DNA of 64,000 bases from Mugil cephalus (taxonomy: Eukaryota; Chordata; Actinopteri; Mugiliformes; Mugilidae): the NCBI RefSeq assembly GCF_022458985.1, contig NC_061783.1, positions 10,446,413 through 10,510,412 on the forward strand. Direction: 5' to 3'. The position numbers and the translations under genes are program-made. Below are positions 50,714 to 63,149 of this stretch, one piece after another. A model generated the notes under the pieces. That model was not told where the DNA came from and made no database searches. It was given only the letters and a program-made list of their open reading frames with translations. Position 1 is the stretch's first letter. The number at the start of each line of letters is the position of its first letter.

Positions 50714-53700
50714 GCTAACGGTGCGATAATGACAAGAGCAAACAGGCATCACTTAAAGTTGGCTAAATTATGAGGCAAACTCGTGAATTACTTCAAGGAC
50801 ATGGAACAAACTGCAAGCGGTATTTCCTCCAGGTGCATTTGTAATTAGAGGAGCTGTGTCAGGAGGGCTAACTTTAACTTATCAATGGACCCGTTCCCAG
50901 AGAAAATGTCTGAGTGTAATTCATATTGGTAGCGTAGCACGTCTGACGTCAACGGTGCCAGCGAGCAGCGGAGGCTATTGCCGTGGCTGCGAGTGGAGGC
51001 GACGAGAACGCGGAGGCTCGTTTCTGAAGGAGAGATGATAACTGACACTCTTGAGTCATTCCAGCTTACGCGGGGTTTAAAACATGAACCATCTGTTCCA
51101 GTGATTAACGCCCAAGCCCATTGGGGATGCACACATCTAGACAATTCCTTACGTAAGCCACACCGAACACGGACAAAATGAACAGAAGCGTGACTTGGCT
51201 TCAAAGAGCAGCACTGAGATACAACTTTTTATTTACTGTAAAGTTATAATCGGTAGCATGTGGAGTGGACGATGCGGGCTGCAACAAAAGTTTCTTTTAC
51301 ACGATATTCAAAACATACACTGAAATGTTCTTAACTGATCAACCAGTTTTAGTGATAATAAAAAAGATGGTTTGTATTAATATTATGTCCAAAGCTCAAG
51401 AAGAAAAATATTAGAAGAATACTGTAGATTTTACTTCCTTGCTAACTGAAACAAGATGATAGATTTTATAACTTTGTTATTTAAACTATCTTATCTTCAA
51501 ACCTAGATCTACACTGCAAATTATTTGGTTCTTACCAAGACAAAAAAACTTAGATTTAGAAGTGTAAGATAATCTGTCTTGTTTAAAGAGTTAATTTCTT
51601 ATTTCAAGTGTTTACCTTATTTCTAGATTTAACAATCTTAATTCAGGAAATCTTGTCAATTATCAATTATCTTGCTGCATGGACAGATAATTTCAGCTTT
51701 TAGTACATTTATACTCAGATTTAGTGTTTTTAACTTGTGTTTATACCCCCCTTTTTTCCAGTGCACATTTAGTAAAAGAAAATGTATATGTATATGTGCA
51801 TAATCTAAATGCTCATTCACAGCAGTGTTTTTGAGGAATGTCCTTGACTTCAGGCACATTCAAACACGCTGATACAGTCGCTTATCAGTGTTTTGGAGAT
51901 TGCGGTTTCGTAGATTGCCCCGGCGCAAACTGGAAACCAATTCATACTGGCCTGTCTTTCTATTTTTGTGACCCAAGGCCGACAGGAGCTGAGCTTCAAC
52001 TCGGATCAGCGCGGCCATTGGGCGAGAGTTTAACCCAGCTCATTAAAGCTGTCCTGTGGGAGATCCACCTTTAATGCCTGGGAGGGAGAGAAAGTAAGAA
52101 GTCATGCTGGTCTAATCCATCAGGACCACCACAGTGCAAAGGGCTACCATATTAACTTTCAGATTAGATCTTGAGAATGCAAAATTTATATCAAGTAACA
52201 CTGGATGACTTATGTAGAGGACGAGGATAACGTCTTATTTAAACTTTAACTAAATGTGTCTGATTTAAAAAAAAATTAAGTTGTTTTGACGCTCATCTTT
52301 CCCATTTCCGACAGACAGGTTGCGAGGTTATAATACTGGTTTTCACACAAAAACGAGTTTTTGTCAAAACGTTACTGAGACATTTGTCCGGATCTGTTGC
52401 ATCGTCCTTCTGCCGGCTGAAACTCAAGAGGCATGCAAAACATATTCCGTCATCTGGAGGTGCTCATACTTTAGCTGTCAAATCTCTGACAGGAATGACA
52501 CAGAGCAGATGCTGCGAACATTCATCGGCCCGCAACTTCAAAACGTGTGCGCAGGCTTCACAGTCAGGTATCGTCCTTTTTTACAATGTTTTTATCCAGT
52601 TAGTTATCCTTTGAACTGTGGTCTAATAATGCTACGTTCACTGTTACCATGGGGAGAGTGAAGTCAGACGCATGTCTCCTTTCACACAAGCAGAGTCCCG
52701 AGCTACATCTTTTCACTGTCTAGTGAGGAGCTGCTCCAGAAAGGAGAGGCTGGGGATTTACATAATTCACCCAAGATCGTCAATGACTAGCAGGAATCAT
52801 TTGTTCAGAAGTGACCCAACTGAACAAATAATAAGACACACCTACCATCCTTTGCTGAGTTTAGTTGCTTTACTAGTTTAAAGTGAGACATCAAGTATTG
52901 TGTCATAACTGGTGACTAATCTATTAGTGCGTTCTGAGTTTGGAGAAGGTTTTCTGAATGCGATGTGTGCGTTTTTATGTCTGAACGTGAACACTCCACA
53001 CGGGATGTTCTGAAGGGATTCGTTAATATTTAACGGGATTCATTTGAAACATACGCATGCTAACAAAATACCGAGACAGACTATTGTTACTAACACCGAC
53101 CCGCCATGTTTCTGCATTTATGATGTTACTTGCTGAATCCCGTATCCCAAAATCTTCTTGTTCTGACCCTCACATTTCCCAATCTGGAAGTTATTTTTCC
53201 GTTTATAACAACATCACGCGCTCCAATTCTGATCCACAGACGCACACCTTGGCCCGGAGAGTCCGAGAGCTGTCGGCCTGTTTGGCAGCAGCTTCTACCG
53301 AGTGCAGGGACGAGGGAGAGGTGTTGTGGATGGCGAGCAGGCCTGATGTGAAAGCACATGGGCCTTAACGTCCACACAGCTTTGATTAAGACAGCTTAAT
53401 GAGGTTTAGCCAGAGATGACAAAAGGGGCCATGAGATAACACACAAAGCACTCTCAATGTATTCTTAGTTACCACAAACTGAATCGACATACAAAGGTGA
53501 ACTTATCAAACTATTAGAATAGGCCACTTGTAAACCACAAGCAAACAATGCATGTCACGTCTACAGGAACGCAACATAAAGGATTTATGGTAGTGATAGG
53601 GTGACGCAAAGACTCCTCACAGGACAGCCCCATTTATTTTAGCACTGAGCAACATTTCCAAAACGCTGAAGTTTGACACTACACAGAAATCAGTGCCGCC

Positions 53701-54644
53701 TGTCAGACACGCAAGACCCGGTGCAGTGGCGGCTCAAGCCTGATTACCATCCTAAAGCTGTACTTAAACTGCTGGACAGCTGATACCTGGCGCTCAGGTG
53801 AGCGGGACAGTCTAGCATGTTTGCATCATATCAGCTGATGTAGTCGTGGCCAGGAACGTTATCTTGTCTTCTTTAAGGTCGAGGAAGCAGCGTGAGTCAC
53901 GTGAGAAACTGCGGCGCAGTAACATGTCATCACAAGTCACGCTTAAAATCTCTACAACACTCCACTCGAGAGGCCGTATTAATATTTAAACGCGAGCCTT
54001 TGTCAGCCAGTTTGTTTGTGTCTGGCGAGAGAAGAGAGCTACACTGACTGACAGCCCGAGGACTGGATGTCAAGTGTCTTCCCCTCAAAGTAAAATATGA
54101 GTTAAATACCACAGCCCTCCCATCGCTCGCACAGAGCTACCGATGCTCGATAAGACCTGCACAAATGTTTGCTAACTATAGAGCTCGCGAAAGCAAAAAA
54201 GAAAAAAAAACTTTCTTTAGCTGTTTACATCATGTTTTTAGCCTCTCTGGCCGTCAGACCAGCTAACGCCCATCTCACCTGTTTCTGTTGTAATGTAGAA
54301 ATTCGTTGCTGAGGCACCGTACTCATAATCTAAACGCATACTACATACATTGCCTGTGTCGAGCTAATTCCATCGCGGTGTTGACAGCGTGGATGTCCTA
54401 AATTCATCGTATTAACCAAGTGTTAACTGTGTAATCCCGGGCGGACTACCATTTATAGCCGACAGCCTTTCTGAAAACACAGCGGCTGCGTGCCGTCCTC
54501 TCCCCTGACAGCCTCCGTGTTTACCTGCGGGCTAATGCCCAGCTAGCCGCTTCACGCTAACTCGCCATGTCCACCGCTGGGAAACAAACTAATCTAACGG
54601 CACACGGGTGCATTTCACCGGCAACAACTTACCTCTGCAAACAT
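37869..54644 (-). CDS. snx13: Sorting nexin-13 (RGS-PX1)
   Basis: 25 coding exons from the right: 54644-54633, 47278-47166, 47053-46951, 46779-46690, 45412-45291, 45193-45075, 44871-44767, 44678-44590, 44422-44339, 44206-44068, 43974-43886, 43696-43597, 43051-42858, 42702-42598, 42497-42327, 42229-42160, 41547-41405, 41312-41205, 40424-40314, 40163-40002, 39915-39844, 39763-39618, 39312-39244, 39148-39036, 38104-37869; 954 residues. Phases agree throughout. Two hydrophobic N-terminal segments (about 14-55) anchor it in the ER. PXA is at about 97-285, RGS about 372-490, PX about 555-675 with RRYSDF (601-606) and LPGKK (626-630) for PI3P binding, nexin-C about 780-915. It acts at ER-endosome contacts in receptor and cholesterol traffic; the RGS domain was reported as a Gs-alpha GAP. 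Human SNX13 is about 957-968 residues. An 11-residue insert before the PX domain (ISDT|GVCND) known in mammals is absent here. Confidence 0.97.
47874..48207. mobile_element. MITE with GCCACTTCATTAGGTAC termini
   Basis: The left terminus GCCACTTCATTAGGTAC (47874-47890) and the right terminus GTACCTAATGAACTGGC (48191-48207) are inverted copies with one mismatch. The inside is non-coding, 334 bp in all. This terminus is one I recall as widespread in fish genomes; I cannot name the family with certainty. It lies in snx13 intron 1. Confidence 0.75.
50679..50712. repeat. (CA)n microsatellite
   Basis: A perfect run of about 34 bp in snx13 intron 1. Confidence 0.95.
51512..51763. mobile_element. Short MITE-like element (CACTGCAAA ... 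TTTCCAGTG)
   Basis: The ends CACTGCAAA and TTTCCAGTG are inverted with one mismatch. The interior consists of diverged AAGACAAAAAA, CTTAGATTT and CTTGTTT-type words, as in a common fish interspersed repeat. The 252-bp size and degeneracy suggest an old copy. Confidence 0.5.
53896..53905. promoter_or_regulatory. CLEAR-like motif GTCACGTGAG in snx13 intron 1
   Basis: One base off the TFEB consensus, about 740 bp downstream of the first coding exon. It is of interest because snx13 acts on endolysosomes; this is a motif match only. Confidence 0.25.
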
Positions 54645-54766
54645 CGTCTAAAAGGCTGTGCGTGCGGCGGCTCTGGCTAACCCCGCCACATTGTAGCATG
54701 CGAAGAGGACGTTATTTTCTCGGTTAAAATCGGTCGTGTTCCCAGCCTCCGTACTCTCCTCGGAGC

Positions 54767-54848
54767 GTCGCCATGTTTGAAAGGTTTACGTCTCGGGTGC
54801 CCCGACCGCGGACGCCGCCACGCCATTGGCTGGGGAGCGATGACGTCG
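54767..54848 (-). promoter_or_regulatory. snx13: Snx13 core promoter: YY1, CCAAT and CRE motifs
   Basis: On the minus strand, moving away from the gene: AACATGGCGAC (54777-54767) fits YY1 exactly; CCAAT in GCCAATGGCG (ATTGG on plus at 54825-54829) fits NF-Y; a TGACGTCG CRE-like site lies at 54841-54848. The block is GC-rich, lacks a TATA box and lies 120-205 bp upstream of the ATG exon, as expected for a housekeeping promoter. Confidence 0.55.
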
Positions 54849-54869
54849 ATTGCAGCGATAATCACGATT

Positions 54870-55245
54870 GACTGACCTAAATAAAATAATAGTTCACCAA
54901 TTTCCGCCATCTCTATCTCAATTAAAGTATGACTAAATAATAATAATAATAATCATAAAATAAATCTATTATATCAAAATATCTGCACAAATTATTATTT
55001 TGCCCAAGTTTCCCAGCTGTGACCCATAACATTGACAAAACGGCAGAATAAAATATGTTGTATTAAATATTCAGTAGAATTAGGATTATTATTCCACGAT
55101 TGAGCTATTTAGCCTCATTCAACCATATTTATTTTATTTATTTTGTTGTTGCTCTGTGTGCACAGACATGCATGTTAACACTTGTATATATATATTACTA
55201 GTCTTCCATTTGCACTGCTCTTACTGCTGTTGCGTTCATATTGCT
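54870..55245. other. A/T-rich intergenic sequence upstream of snx13
   Basis: No coding signal; short ATA and TTATT-rich runs only. Confidence 0.4.
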
Positions 55246-55439
55246 GTTATGTTATGTTATGTTATGTTATGTTATGCTATGTTATGCTATGTTATGTTAT
55301 GTTATGTTATGTTATGTTATGTTATGTTATGTTACGTTACGTTATGTTATGTTATGTTATGTTATGTTATGTTATGTTATGTTGTGTTGTGTTGTGTTGT
55401 GTTGTGTTGTGTTGTGTTATGTTATGTTATGTTATGTTA
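55246..55439. repeat. (GTTAT)n pentanucleotide array
   Basis: About 39 units of GTTAT with scattered GCTAT and GTTAC variants, and a homogeneous internal block of GTTGT from about 55381 to 55415. All three plus frames stay open through it (LCYVM-type repeats), which is an artefact of the 5-bp period. Confidence 0.95.
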
Positions 55440-55460
55440 ATGGCTGTGTATGTTTGTGTA

Positions 55461-55610
<150 letters not shown>

Positions 55611-58600
55611 AAGTCGGATCACATGGCTGACCAGTGGTTACCTGAAAACCTGGTTATAATGCATGATTCATTACCCCAGTGACACCTTCATTAACCTTTT
55701 CTAAACCTTATACTGCCTGGCAACGAGACAGCAGTGGCAGCAAAGGGCTGAGACAAAGAATCCCAGAGTGACTGAAAAAGACTCCTAATACAAAGATCTC
55801 TGTGTTTTTCTAGGCCATAGTACCTGTCTCCAAATTGACTGAGCTCCTGTTGAGTCCCATAGCAGGTGAGGAGGAAGCAAAATAAAATCCCTGGCTCTTC
55901 CATGTCCAAGAGAGCGGAGTGCACACAGCAGGCTGCCCATTCTTTTAGTGCCAAGCTGTACACAAAAGAAAGCTCCCTTGTCCTCTCATGTTTCTTGTAT
56001 CTCTTTTGTGCTTCTTCTCTCTCTGTCAGTTCATCTCTCTCTGGTGCACAGACTGCCAACACACTGCCAAGTTATTACCACTAGACTTTATACCCTATGA
56101 GTTACAAGCCTCTTACGAGCAAAACATGTGACAAGCTAATTGGTGTTATTGCATCGCCGTCTTTGAATACACCAAGCTATTTCCTGTATGCAGGAACTAA
56201 GAAAACAGTGGCTCGTCGATCGACCTGTTTGGGAAGGTGCACTCATGTATTCATCACATGCATTACTTTTTAAATATTAATAACATACATGATAATAATA
56301 AAAAAAAGATAGGGATTAATGAAAAATACAAAAAGGATTTTTAAAAATGACATTGCTACTAACCGGTTCACTGCACTTTTTGTAGAGGTGATAAAAAAAA
56401 GAGGTGTGGTGTTTATAAAAACTGCACTGATGTCAGTAGCAGCTTCTAATGTGCAATGCTGTATTATTACCACTAGAGGTCACTACCAGCACATGTTGAT
56501 CTAGTTATGATTCACTTAACTCAAATAACAAGAGCAAATTGAAGATTCTTATTGAATAAAGCTGTTAGTTCTTATTTTAAACCTGTAAATATGCATCTAC
56601 AGTTAAATATACAGCCCTGCAGCTGAATGCATAGTCAGAGGAAAGTACTCATTCACAAGAAGTGACAAAGGAAATTGTAATGAACAGGTTGGAAACTGTT
56701 TCCTGCTCATTCTCTTGAATCAGAGTCTCATCAAAACTCTTGTATCCAAATGTGCTCAATCTTTGCAAACGGTGAGTGCATGATCATTGTGACACCAGCG
56801 CTGCATGGGGTTTGAGACATTTCTATGGATTGTTTTTTTTTTGTTGTTTTTTTCCGTACTGAATCTCTTTATTTCAGTAATAAAGTGTAATTGACCGAAT
56901 TTATGCTGCACTTTCTGAACGTGAGTTATGTCAAGATTTGGGCCCAGTGCCTCTTGCTTTACCTGCTCTTTAACGAGAAAGCCTCCGGCCAAAGAGGTTG
57001 TGTGCAGACCACTTGATCTAGCAGCACGTTGGGTTGTTTTACAGGAGTGCTTAATTTTAAATGGCGTCATGCAGTATAATAAGTTATGAAACCAGCCGTT
57101 GCTTTTATTTTGTTTTGGCTGTAAAGATTTACTACGAACTTACGTGCAGTTGCTATTCGACCATAGATCAGAGTGAACATTGTAAAGAAATTGTTGACTT
57201 ATTTCTAGACATTACACACTCTCTTGCTCCTCTTGGCAAGTCAACGGGTGACCTGGGGCACTGCGTTCATGACGGTCTGGCCTGGAGGAAGAGGACCGGT
57301 GTGTCATAGTTCATAGGTCAGGAGGTGAACTGTGACAGCGGACCGTAATTTAATGAGTAAGGAAATGCAGGATATAGGTCTGTACCTTTGTCTTTGGCTA
57401 AAAACATGAAATTTGGGAAACATCAATGAAAATACAAGTCCTTGTTTTCAGCTAGATGTGCAGAATTGTACAACTGTAGTTAAATTATTTATACATATAC
57501 AACCACTCAGAGCTTAAACCATGGCGTCCTTGTTGTATTATTATTTTAACAGAATGACAACAGAGAGTATCGCAAATCCATTAAAGACAAGCTGTTTCTG
57601 TAAAAAGGGAAATGATAAAATGTTGCACACATTTGCGCATGTTCTATACTCACTTTATCTCATAAAAAAAAACAAATGTACACGTCTCTTACCTCTCTGT
57701 GGTGGCTGGGGAAAACCTATTCATTTTTCATTATTTGTGTTGCAGAGCGTGCATCCTCAGTTGCGTGAGTTGTGTGTGGTGCTCTCCTGCGTCGTCTTCG
57801 GTGACACGATGACACGCGGCAGATTAGGGGTGACACTGGCTAAATGTTTTCAGATGAGGACTCTCAATATTTAATCACTACGGTAACAGGGGTCACCGGT
57901 GCAGGCCAGCAGGCCAAGTAGCCAAAGGGTATTATGTGGCAAGATGTTTATGTCAGAAAGCGATTGCGGGTATGTGAATGTGTGCGTGAGGTTGAGTGCG
58001 AGTATGTGTGTGCATGCTCTTAATTGTTCCTCGACCACTGGCCTGAGGGGAAAGTGTGCTTGGTCACTTAACACAACCCCAGTCACAGTCTTGGCAGGAT
58101 GAGGAGAGCACACACTTCTTGATGCACAACAGCACTGTCATTCTAGTTCTGCGTGCACATTCCTGCGGTCCAGTAGTAGCCATGTCACGCATACACAACA
58201 TAAGTTAGATATTTTATTGTGATTGTGGGGAAATATGTGGGTTGGTATGACGACGCAGAAAGACTGAAAAACAAGCCACATGCCACTTCAGCATGGAAAG
58301 AAAACTCCAAAATGAGTCCGCGGTAGATCCCGGGAACAATGCATATTCCGAACTGAGAAAAAGAAATAACCAGTAAGGCAAACTTGCATTTACAACTTCA
58401 ATTTTAACTCTGAAGTTGAGAATGCAAATATTACTTTTAAAGTTAGGTCATGATGATATCATCGTGTCTGCTGTGGAAGAAGTTTGTGGGTCAGGAATCT
58501 GAAGTTTTTTTTCAAATAGCAACTGCATTGACTTGGCACTTAATGCAAGTGACTTACACTTAGTAACAAATAGGTCTTCACTAAAGCTCCCATTTGCTCA

Positions 58601-58653
58601 GTCATACTCACAAACCCATGACTGTGAATCTCGGGGACAGCACAGCGGCACTT
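55611..58653. other. Intergenic, no gene recognised
   Basis: Unique A/T-rich sequence. Several frames of 60-120 codons on both strands lack motifs, splice context or family resemblance. Confidence 0.45.
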
Positions 58654-59257
58654 TAACCTCCTGAGACCCCGCGTCCTCATATGGGGACATTAAGTTTTAG
58701 GTTTTATCGCAGCTTGTTCTGTTTCATTTAAACCCGCTGTCCTCATTAGTGGACACTTTAGTCTGTCATCTAGTAGTAGCGCAGGGTCAAGACACTAGCC
58801 AGTGTAAAAACATGATAGCAGATTCATTCCACAGATGATCACAAGACAAAAGTGGACGACATAGAAACCACATTGAATTTTTACAGCTGAAATACTTATT
58901 AACATTTCTAGTTTCATATGACGTGCAACTTTAACACATTTTTTCAATAGCAACGAGCTACAACGTTGCTAATTAACAAGTACTCGTTTTAGGACGTTGG
59001 GACTTCATTGTTCTGCTTCTACTCAGTCATGTTCAGGTATTAAAATAAACAGTTTTATATTTTGTCACACATTGAATGTCTTAATTATAATATAAATAAT
59101 GAAATAATCCCAGTGTCCACATGTGAGGATATAGTTGTTGTTTTTTTCAAAAACTAGTACTTCCTGTTCAAAGATGATGCTTAAGGCCTACTGATGCCAA
59201 ATACCATGGAGAAATTAAAAATACAAACCAAACAAAAGCTCGGGTCTCAGGAGGTTA
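58654..59257. mobile_element. 604-bp MITE with TAACCTCCTGAGACCC termini
   Basis: TAACCTCCTGAGACCC at the left and the perfect inverted copy GGGTCTCAGGAGGTTA at the right (16 of 16). The interior is A/T-rich and non-coding, with internal variants of GTCCTCATATGGGGAC, GTCCTCATTAGTGGAC and GTCCACATGTGAGGAT. It is likely a non-autonomous DNA transposon. Confidence 0.8.
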
Positions 59258-60429
59258 TAGCTAAACAGCAGGAGCCGCTGGTTGAACTAACAAACCTGGG
59301 ATTAACTGTTTGCTCACCTGAGCAACACCCTCCTGTTCTTTAGGATGTTAACGAAACATCCTTCAAAACCAATATAGTAGTGTTGAAATGTGTGATGAGA
59401 ACTTTTTATATCCTGGTCGTCTTCAGTTTATAGTCAAAAGAAAGCACATTTCTCTTGTGCAAAGACTCCCTGTACTGGCTCCATTAATGGGTCGACCAAA
59501 TTCTAAAAATAAAAAAAAATCTATTTTCTTCCTGTTTTTTTTTTTTTTTTGTTTTGTTTTTTTTATCAGACTTGCTACTCTAAGAAAAGCGGTGAGGTCA
59601 CTGAAAGGGGGTTTTACAGTGCTGATCGCCCACATTATTAAACTGGGCGGTTTTATTTTTTACATTTTCAGTTTGCACTCATAACACCAGCACAAAACAC
59701 TTCTCTTTATTCTCTCCCCCAGCCTTTTCACAGTTGCTTTTACACAGTAAAATGATACAGACACACAGAGAGAAGGTGGATCTGTGTTTCTCTGTTCAAA
59801 AGAGTTCAAATAAACCTGCTTTACATCCATTTAGGAAATTCCACAAAAGCGTTGTGGGGATACTGTGGGCAGGAATACCACAAGTCTTCAGGGAACACCG
59901 CAGGAGAATATTTCCCGGAATTTTGGGGCCTGTGCAACTGCAGCAGCAGCTCGTTTCGAGTCCGAGCGCAGCTCATTTTGAGATAACGCAGGTAGCAGGG
60001 CTTTTTGTCTTCCTGACTGCTCCTCTCCGGGGGACCCGAAATGAAAACAATAAATGGAGAGAAGACGACAAGAGGGGAGCGGAGAGGGAGGAGAAAAATA
60101 TGGGAGATGAGGAAAAGTGCATTTTTCAAAGGGTGAATAATTTGTATTGCCTGACGTGATGCTGCGCAGGACCACTTCCTGTGACTCAGGTTTCAGTATG
60201 TGCGTGTGTGTAAATGTGCTGTGGGGGGAGGGTCCACTTCCTGCACCCACTGCTGATTTTGGGGGCCTTAGATTTGAGGAAAAGTTGGAGAGAAGATTCA
60301 GTAAAAGCAGCAATTACTGGCTGGTGATTGTAGACAAACACTGACTTTAAGTGTAATCTGAGCTTTTATATAACAAAATAAAAAGGTTTAAAAGCAAATT
60401 GATCTTTGCTCTCCATGTAACACGTATTA
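59258..60429. other. Intergenic, no gene recognised
   Basis: A T-homopolymer lies near 59535-59563. Overlapping frames on both strands at 59734-60313 show no recognisable domain. Confidence 0.4.
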
Positions 60430-60926
60430 TACACAGATCAGGCATAACATTATGACCACCTTCCTAATATTGCACAGGTCTGCCTCCAAAACAGTTGTGA
60501 CTCATCTGAGAGTAGACATGGGTCTTCTGAGGGTGTCCTGTTGTGTCAGTGTTGTTAGTGGGGGCCTTTGGGTCCTATGGGCCTCTGTGGATCATCCCAC
60601 AGATACTTGATCAGTTTGGGATCTAGTGAATTTGGAGGCCAGGTCAACACCTTCATGTTTTTTGAGTTGCTCCTAAAACCCTCTTTGTGGGCGTGTGCGT
60701 CTGTGTCAGGCTGCATCCTGCTGGGGTTGGCTGCATCCATCAAGGAGTGTCGTTGCTGTGGGGTGTGGGTGCCTGGTCTGGTCTAGGTGGGTGGTACACG
60801 TCTAAGTACCATCCACATGAACGCCAGGTCCAAACGTGTCCCACCCGAACGCTGAATTGTCACAACATGGTCAGTCTTTATTTACGTCTCCTGTCGGTGG
60901 TTTTAATGTTGTGGCTGATCGGTGTA
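60430..60926 (-). mobile_element. Internally deleted Tc1-like element (MITE)
   Basis: TA-flanked inverted termini: the left begins CACAGATCAGGCATAACATT and the right, read on the minus strand, CACCGATCAGCCACAACATT; they match imperfectly over about 29 bp. On the minus strand the transposase tail survives as LTWPPNSLDPKLIKYLWDD, equivalent to the WPxxSPDLNPIExLWD catalytic block. The element is only about 0.5 kb against roughly 1.3 kb or more for full Tc1 copies, so most of the coding region is gone. Confidence 0.85.
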
Positions 60927-61361
60927 TCCGTTTCTAAGCTTCTTTACACGTGTGTTTACATGTGTGGGAAAGAATGAGGAATCGCGCATTGGTGCGTGTA
61001 GGCGCTGATTATACGTGTGGCCTCAGGAAGTGTTACATGGTCAGTCCTAAACTAAACAACCTTGTTCAGACATTATGTTTTCCCTCCCTATAAATTTACA
61101 TCAAGCCCACCCTTTAATAGTAGAGTAGATATCCCTGTGGTGCCTTTCCTTAATAACTGCTGTTTGTCTTGAAGCCGCGGAGCCAAGATTTACCACGGTC
61201 AACTTGTGTTCATGTGCAAGGCACTTCCTCTCCCAACCTGTCTGTTTGTTCAGCGCTTTGCTTTAGCTTAGTCTTTCTAAATTAGTTTGTCTCTATTGAT
61301 TAATTGCCCCAACTTTTTTTTCTCTCTCTCCTCCCTCTTTTATGCTTTGCTGCATGAGTGT

Positions 61362-61392
<31 letters not shown>

Positions 61393-62600
61393 CGTCCAGC
61401 TTGGGGCCTGGCAGTGTCTGTTTCTGAGGTTTCTGTGGCTGCAGGTAGCGGACCTGTTCACTTAAAACACTGTACCTCTAATGTACTCCAGATGATCCAA
61501 CTATTTATAACCCACACATGCATATGATCACGCACACTCACACACTCACACACACACACAGACACAGACACACACTCTGGCCGTGTTGTAATCCTGGCGC
61601 CTGGCTTTTTACTATGCCATCATTTCTTGGGACTAGTTAGCTGGAAACACACACACGCAGACATGCAAACACACGTTGACTCAAGCTGTATCCTTCCTTA
61701 CATTTACTCTACGCACTTTTGATCTCAAGACCTTTTGGCTCTTTTTTTTTAAGAGCTGGTGTCACTTTACACTTTTCCCGTACGTATGCCATAACTACAG
61801 TTTTTGCATATATGTCTACGTGAGGGGGAGAGTTTGGCACTTGGCACTAACCTTTACCAGGCAGCTGGGGGAAGAGAGTTATGGGGCATTAAGGCCGGTT
61901 TTACAGGACTCCGAAAAAAAAGACGTTCACATGACACCGAACGTCAGCCTTGTGAAATCACACAAGCAACACCTTCCGAGGGAGAAAAGACACAGGGAGA
62001 GGCAGACAGAAAAAATAACACCAGTCAGTAAAGCAAATACAGTCTTCTAATATTAAACCCCCACACACTGATTCAGAGCACAATTGGCTAGAAAAATGCT
62101 GGCCGCCGATAATCTCTGCATCAGCAAGAATTTGTTTTCTTACAGTCCCGGCATCCTTCTCTTTTGTCTCGACGTGGTTTTCATTCGTTTCTCGCACTAT
62201 CCAGGGCTGCGCACGCGTTTTTTTTTGTCCGAAACACACAGTGAGGGGTGTTTTTGTATTTGTTCATGGGGGTAAACAAAAAGAGAAGAAGAGGAGGAGG
62301 AAATGAGAGGGGGTGTATTAAACAGGGGTGAGGAAGATTACGCGACAGATTATAGGGGGGGTGGGAAAGAAGGAGGGAGAGAGACATGGAAAGTCAGGAA
62401 AGAGACCACCTCAAAGTAGTGAGCGAGGGAGCGAGGAGATAGAAGTAAAGAAGGTGGAGAAAGAAACGGGGAGAGGGACCACCCCACAGTGAAGACCAGG
62501 GGGAAGGCTGCGGATTTTAACATGTATTTCTCTCCCAGCACAGCTCCCCTTAGACCAACACTGAGGCTGGAGGCGCTCTTATTGCCAAGTCATCCCTCAC
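60927..62600. other. Intergenic, no gene recognised
   Basis: Unique sequence plus short CA and GA-rich runs. The frame at 61676-62050 has no domain signature. Confidence 0.4.
61357..61393. repeat. (GT)n microsatellite
   Basis: About 37 bp with one interruption. Confidence 0.9.
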
Positions 62601-62607
62601 TCTGACT

Positions 62608-62640
62608 TTGTGTGTTTGTGTGTGTGTGTGTGTGTGTTTG
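62608..62640. repeat. (GT)n microsatellite
   Basis: Interrupted GT tract of about 33 bp. Confidence 0.9.
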
Positions 62641-62776
62641 TGCGCATACTCACTCATGACAGGGGCCCCAGAACGCCAGTAAACCACGGCTGTGCTCTGC
62701 TTACTGCATTCAACAGAGAAAAACTTTATATAATCCAGGGTGATGCAACACTCTGGGTTTGTTTATCTGTGTGCGT

Positions 62777-62778
<2 letters not shown>

Positions 62779-62840
<62 letters not shown>
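62779..62840. repeat. (GT)n microsatellite
   Basis: A perfect run of about 62 bp, the longest GT tract in the window. Confidence 0.95.
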
Positions 62841-62841
<1 letters not shown>

Positions 62842-63007
62842 AGACTAATCTCAGCTTCTAAGTGTCACAACAATCCTCTCAATTTTTTAACACAACAAGG
62901 AAACATACATTTCCCCACCAACAGCCACATTTCTGTCACATTCGTCAGGATGGAGCTAAGTTGAGTGTAACAATGCCCTCTCTCTGTGGAAATAACACAC
63001 GGTGTGT

Positions 63008-63048
63008 TGTGTGTGTGTGTGTGTGTGTGTGCGAGAGAGAGAGAGAGA
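63008..63048. repeat. Compound (GT)n(GA)n microsatellite
   Basis: About 24 bp of GT followed by about 16 bp of GA. Confidence 0.9.
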
Positions 63049-63149
63049 CCCAGGTCTTTTCCTCGCTTGATAGTCCATAGATTAATGCATGATAAGAAAC
63101 CAATGTGGTTCTACAAGGTAAACACAGCAAACCTGCTTTAACCTTCATC

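Larger units (their letters stand above)
47279..54632 (-). other. snx13: Snx13 intron 1 (7.35 kb)
   Basis: This separates a four-codon exon (MFAE) from the exon encoding ASLSIWGWGG. It contains two MITE-like elements, a CA microsatellite and otherwise unique A/T-rich sequence. No nested gene was found; the small frames inside lack motifs. Confidence 0.8.

Noticed and set aside
59734..60313. Opposed 141-codon frames as a gene
   Set aside because: No motifs, no conserved start context, and frames open on both strands, which fits chance.
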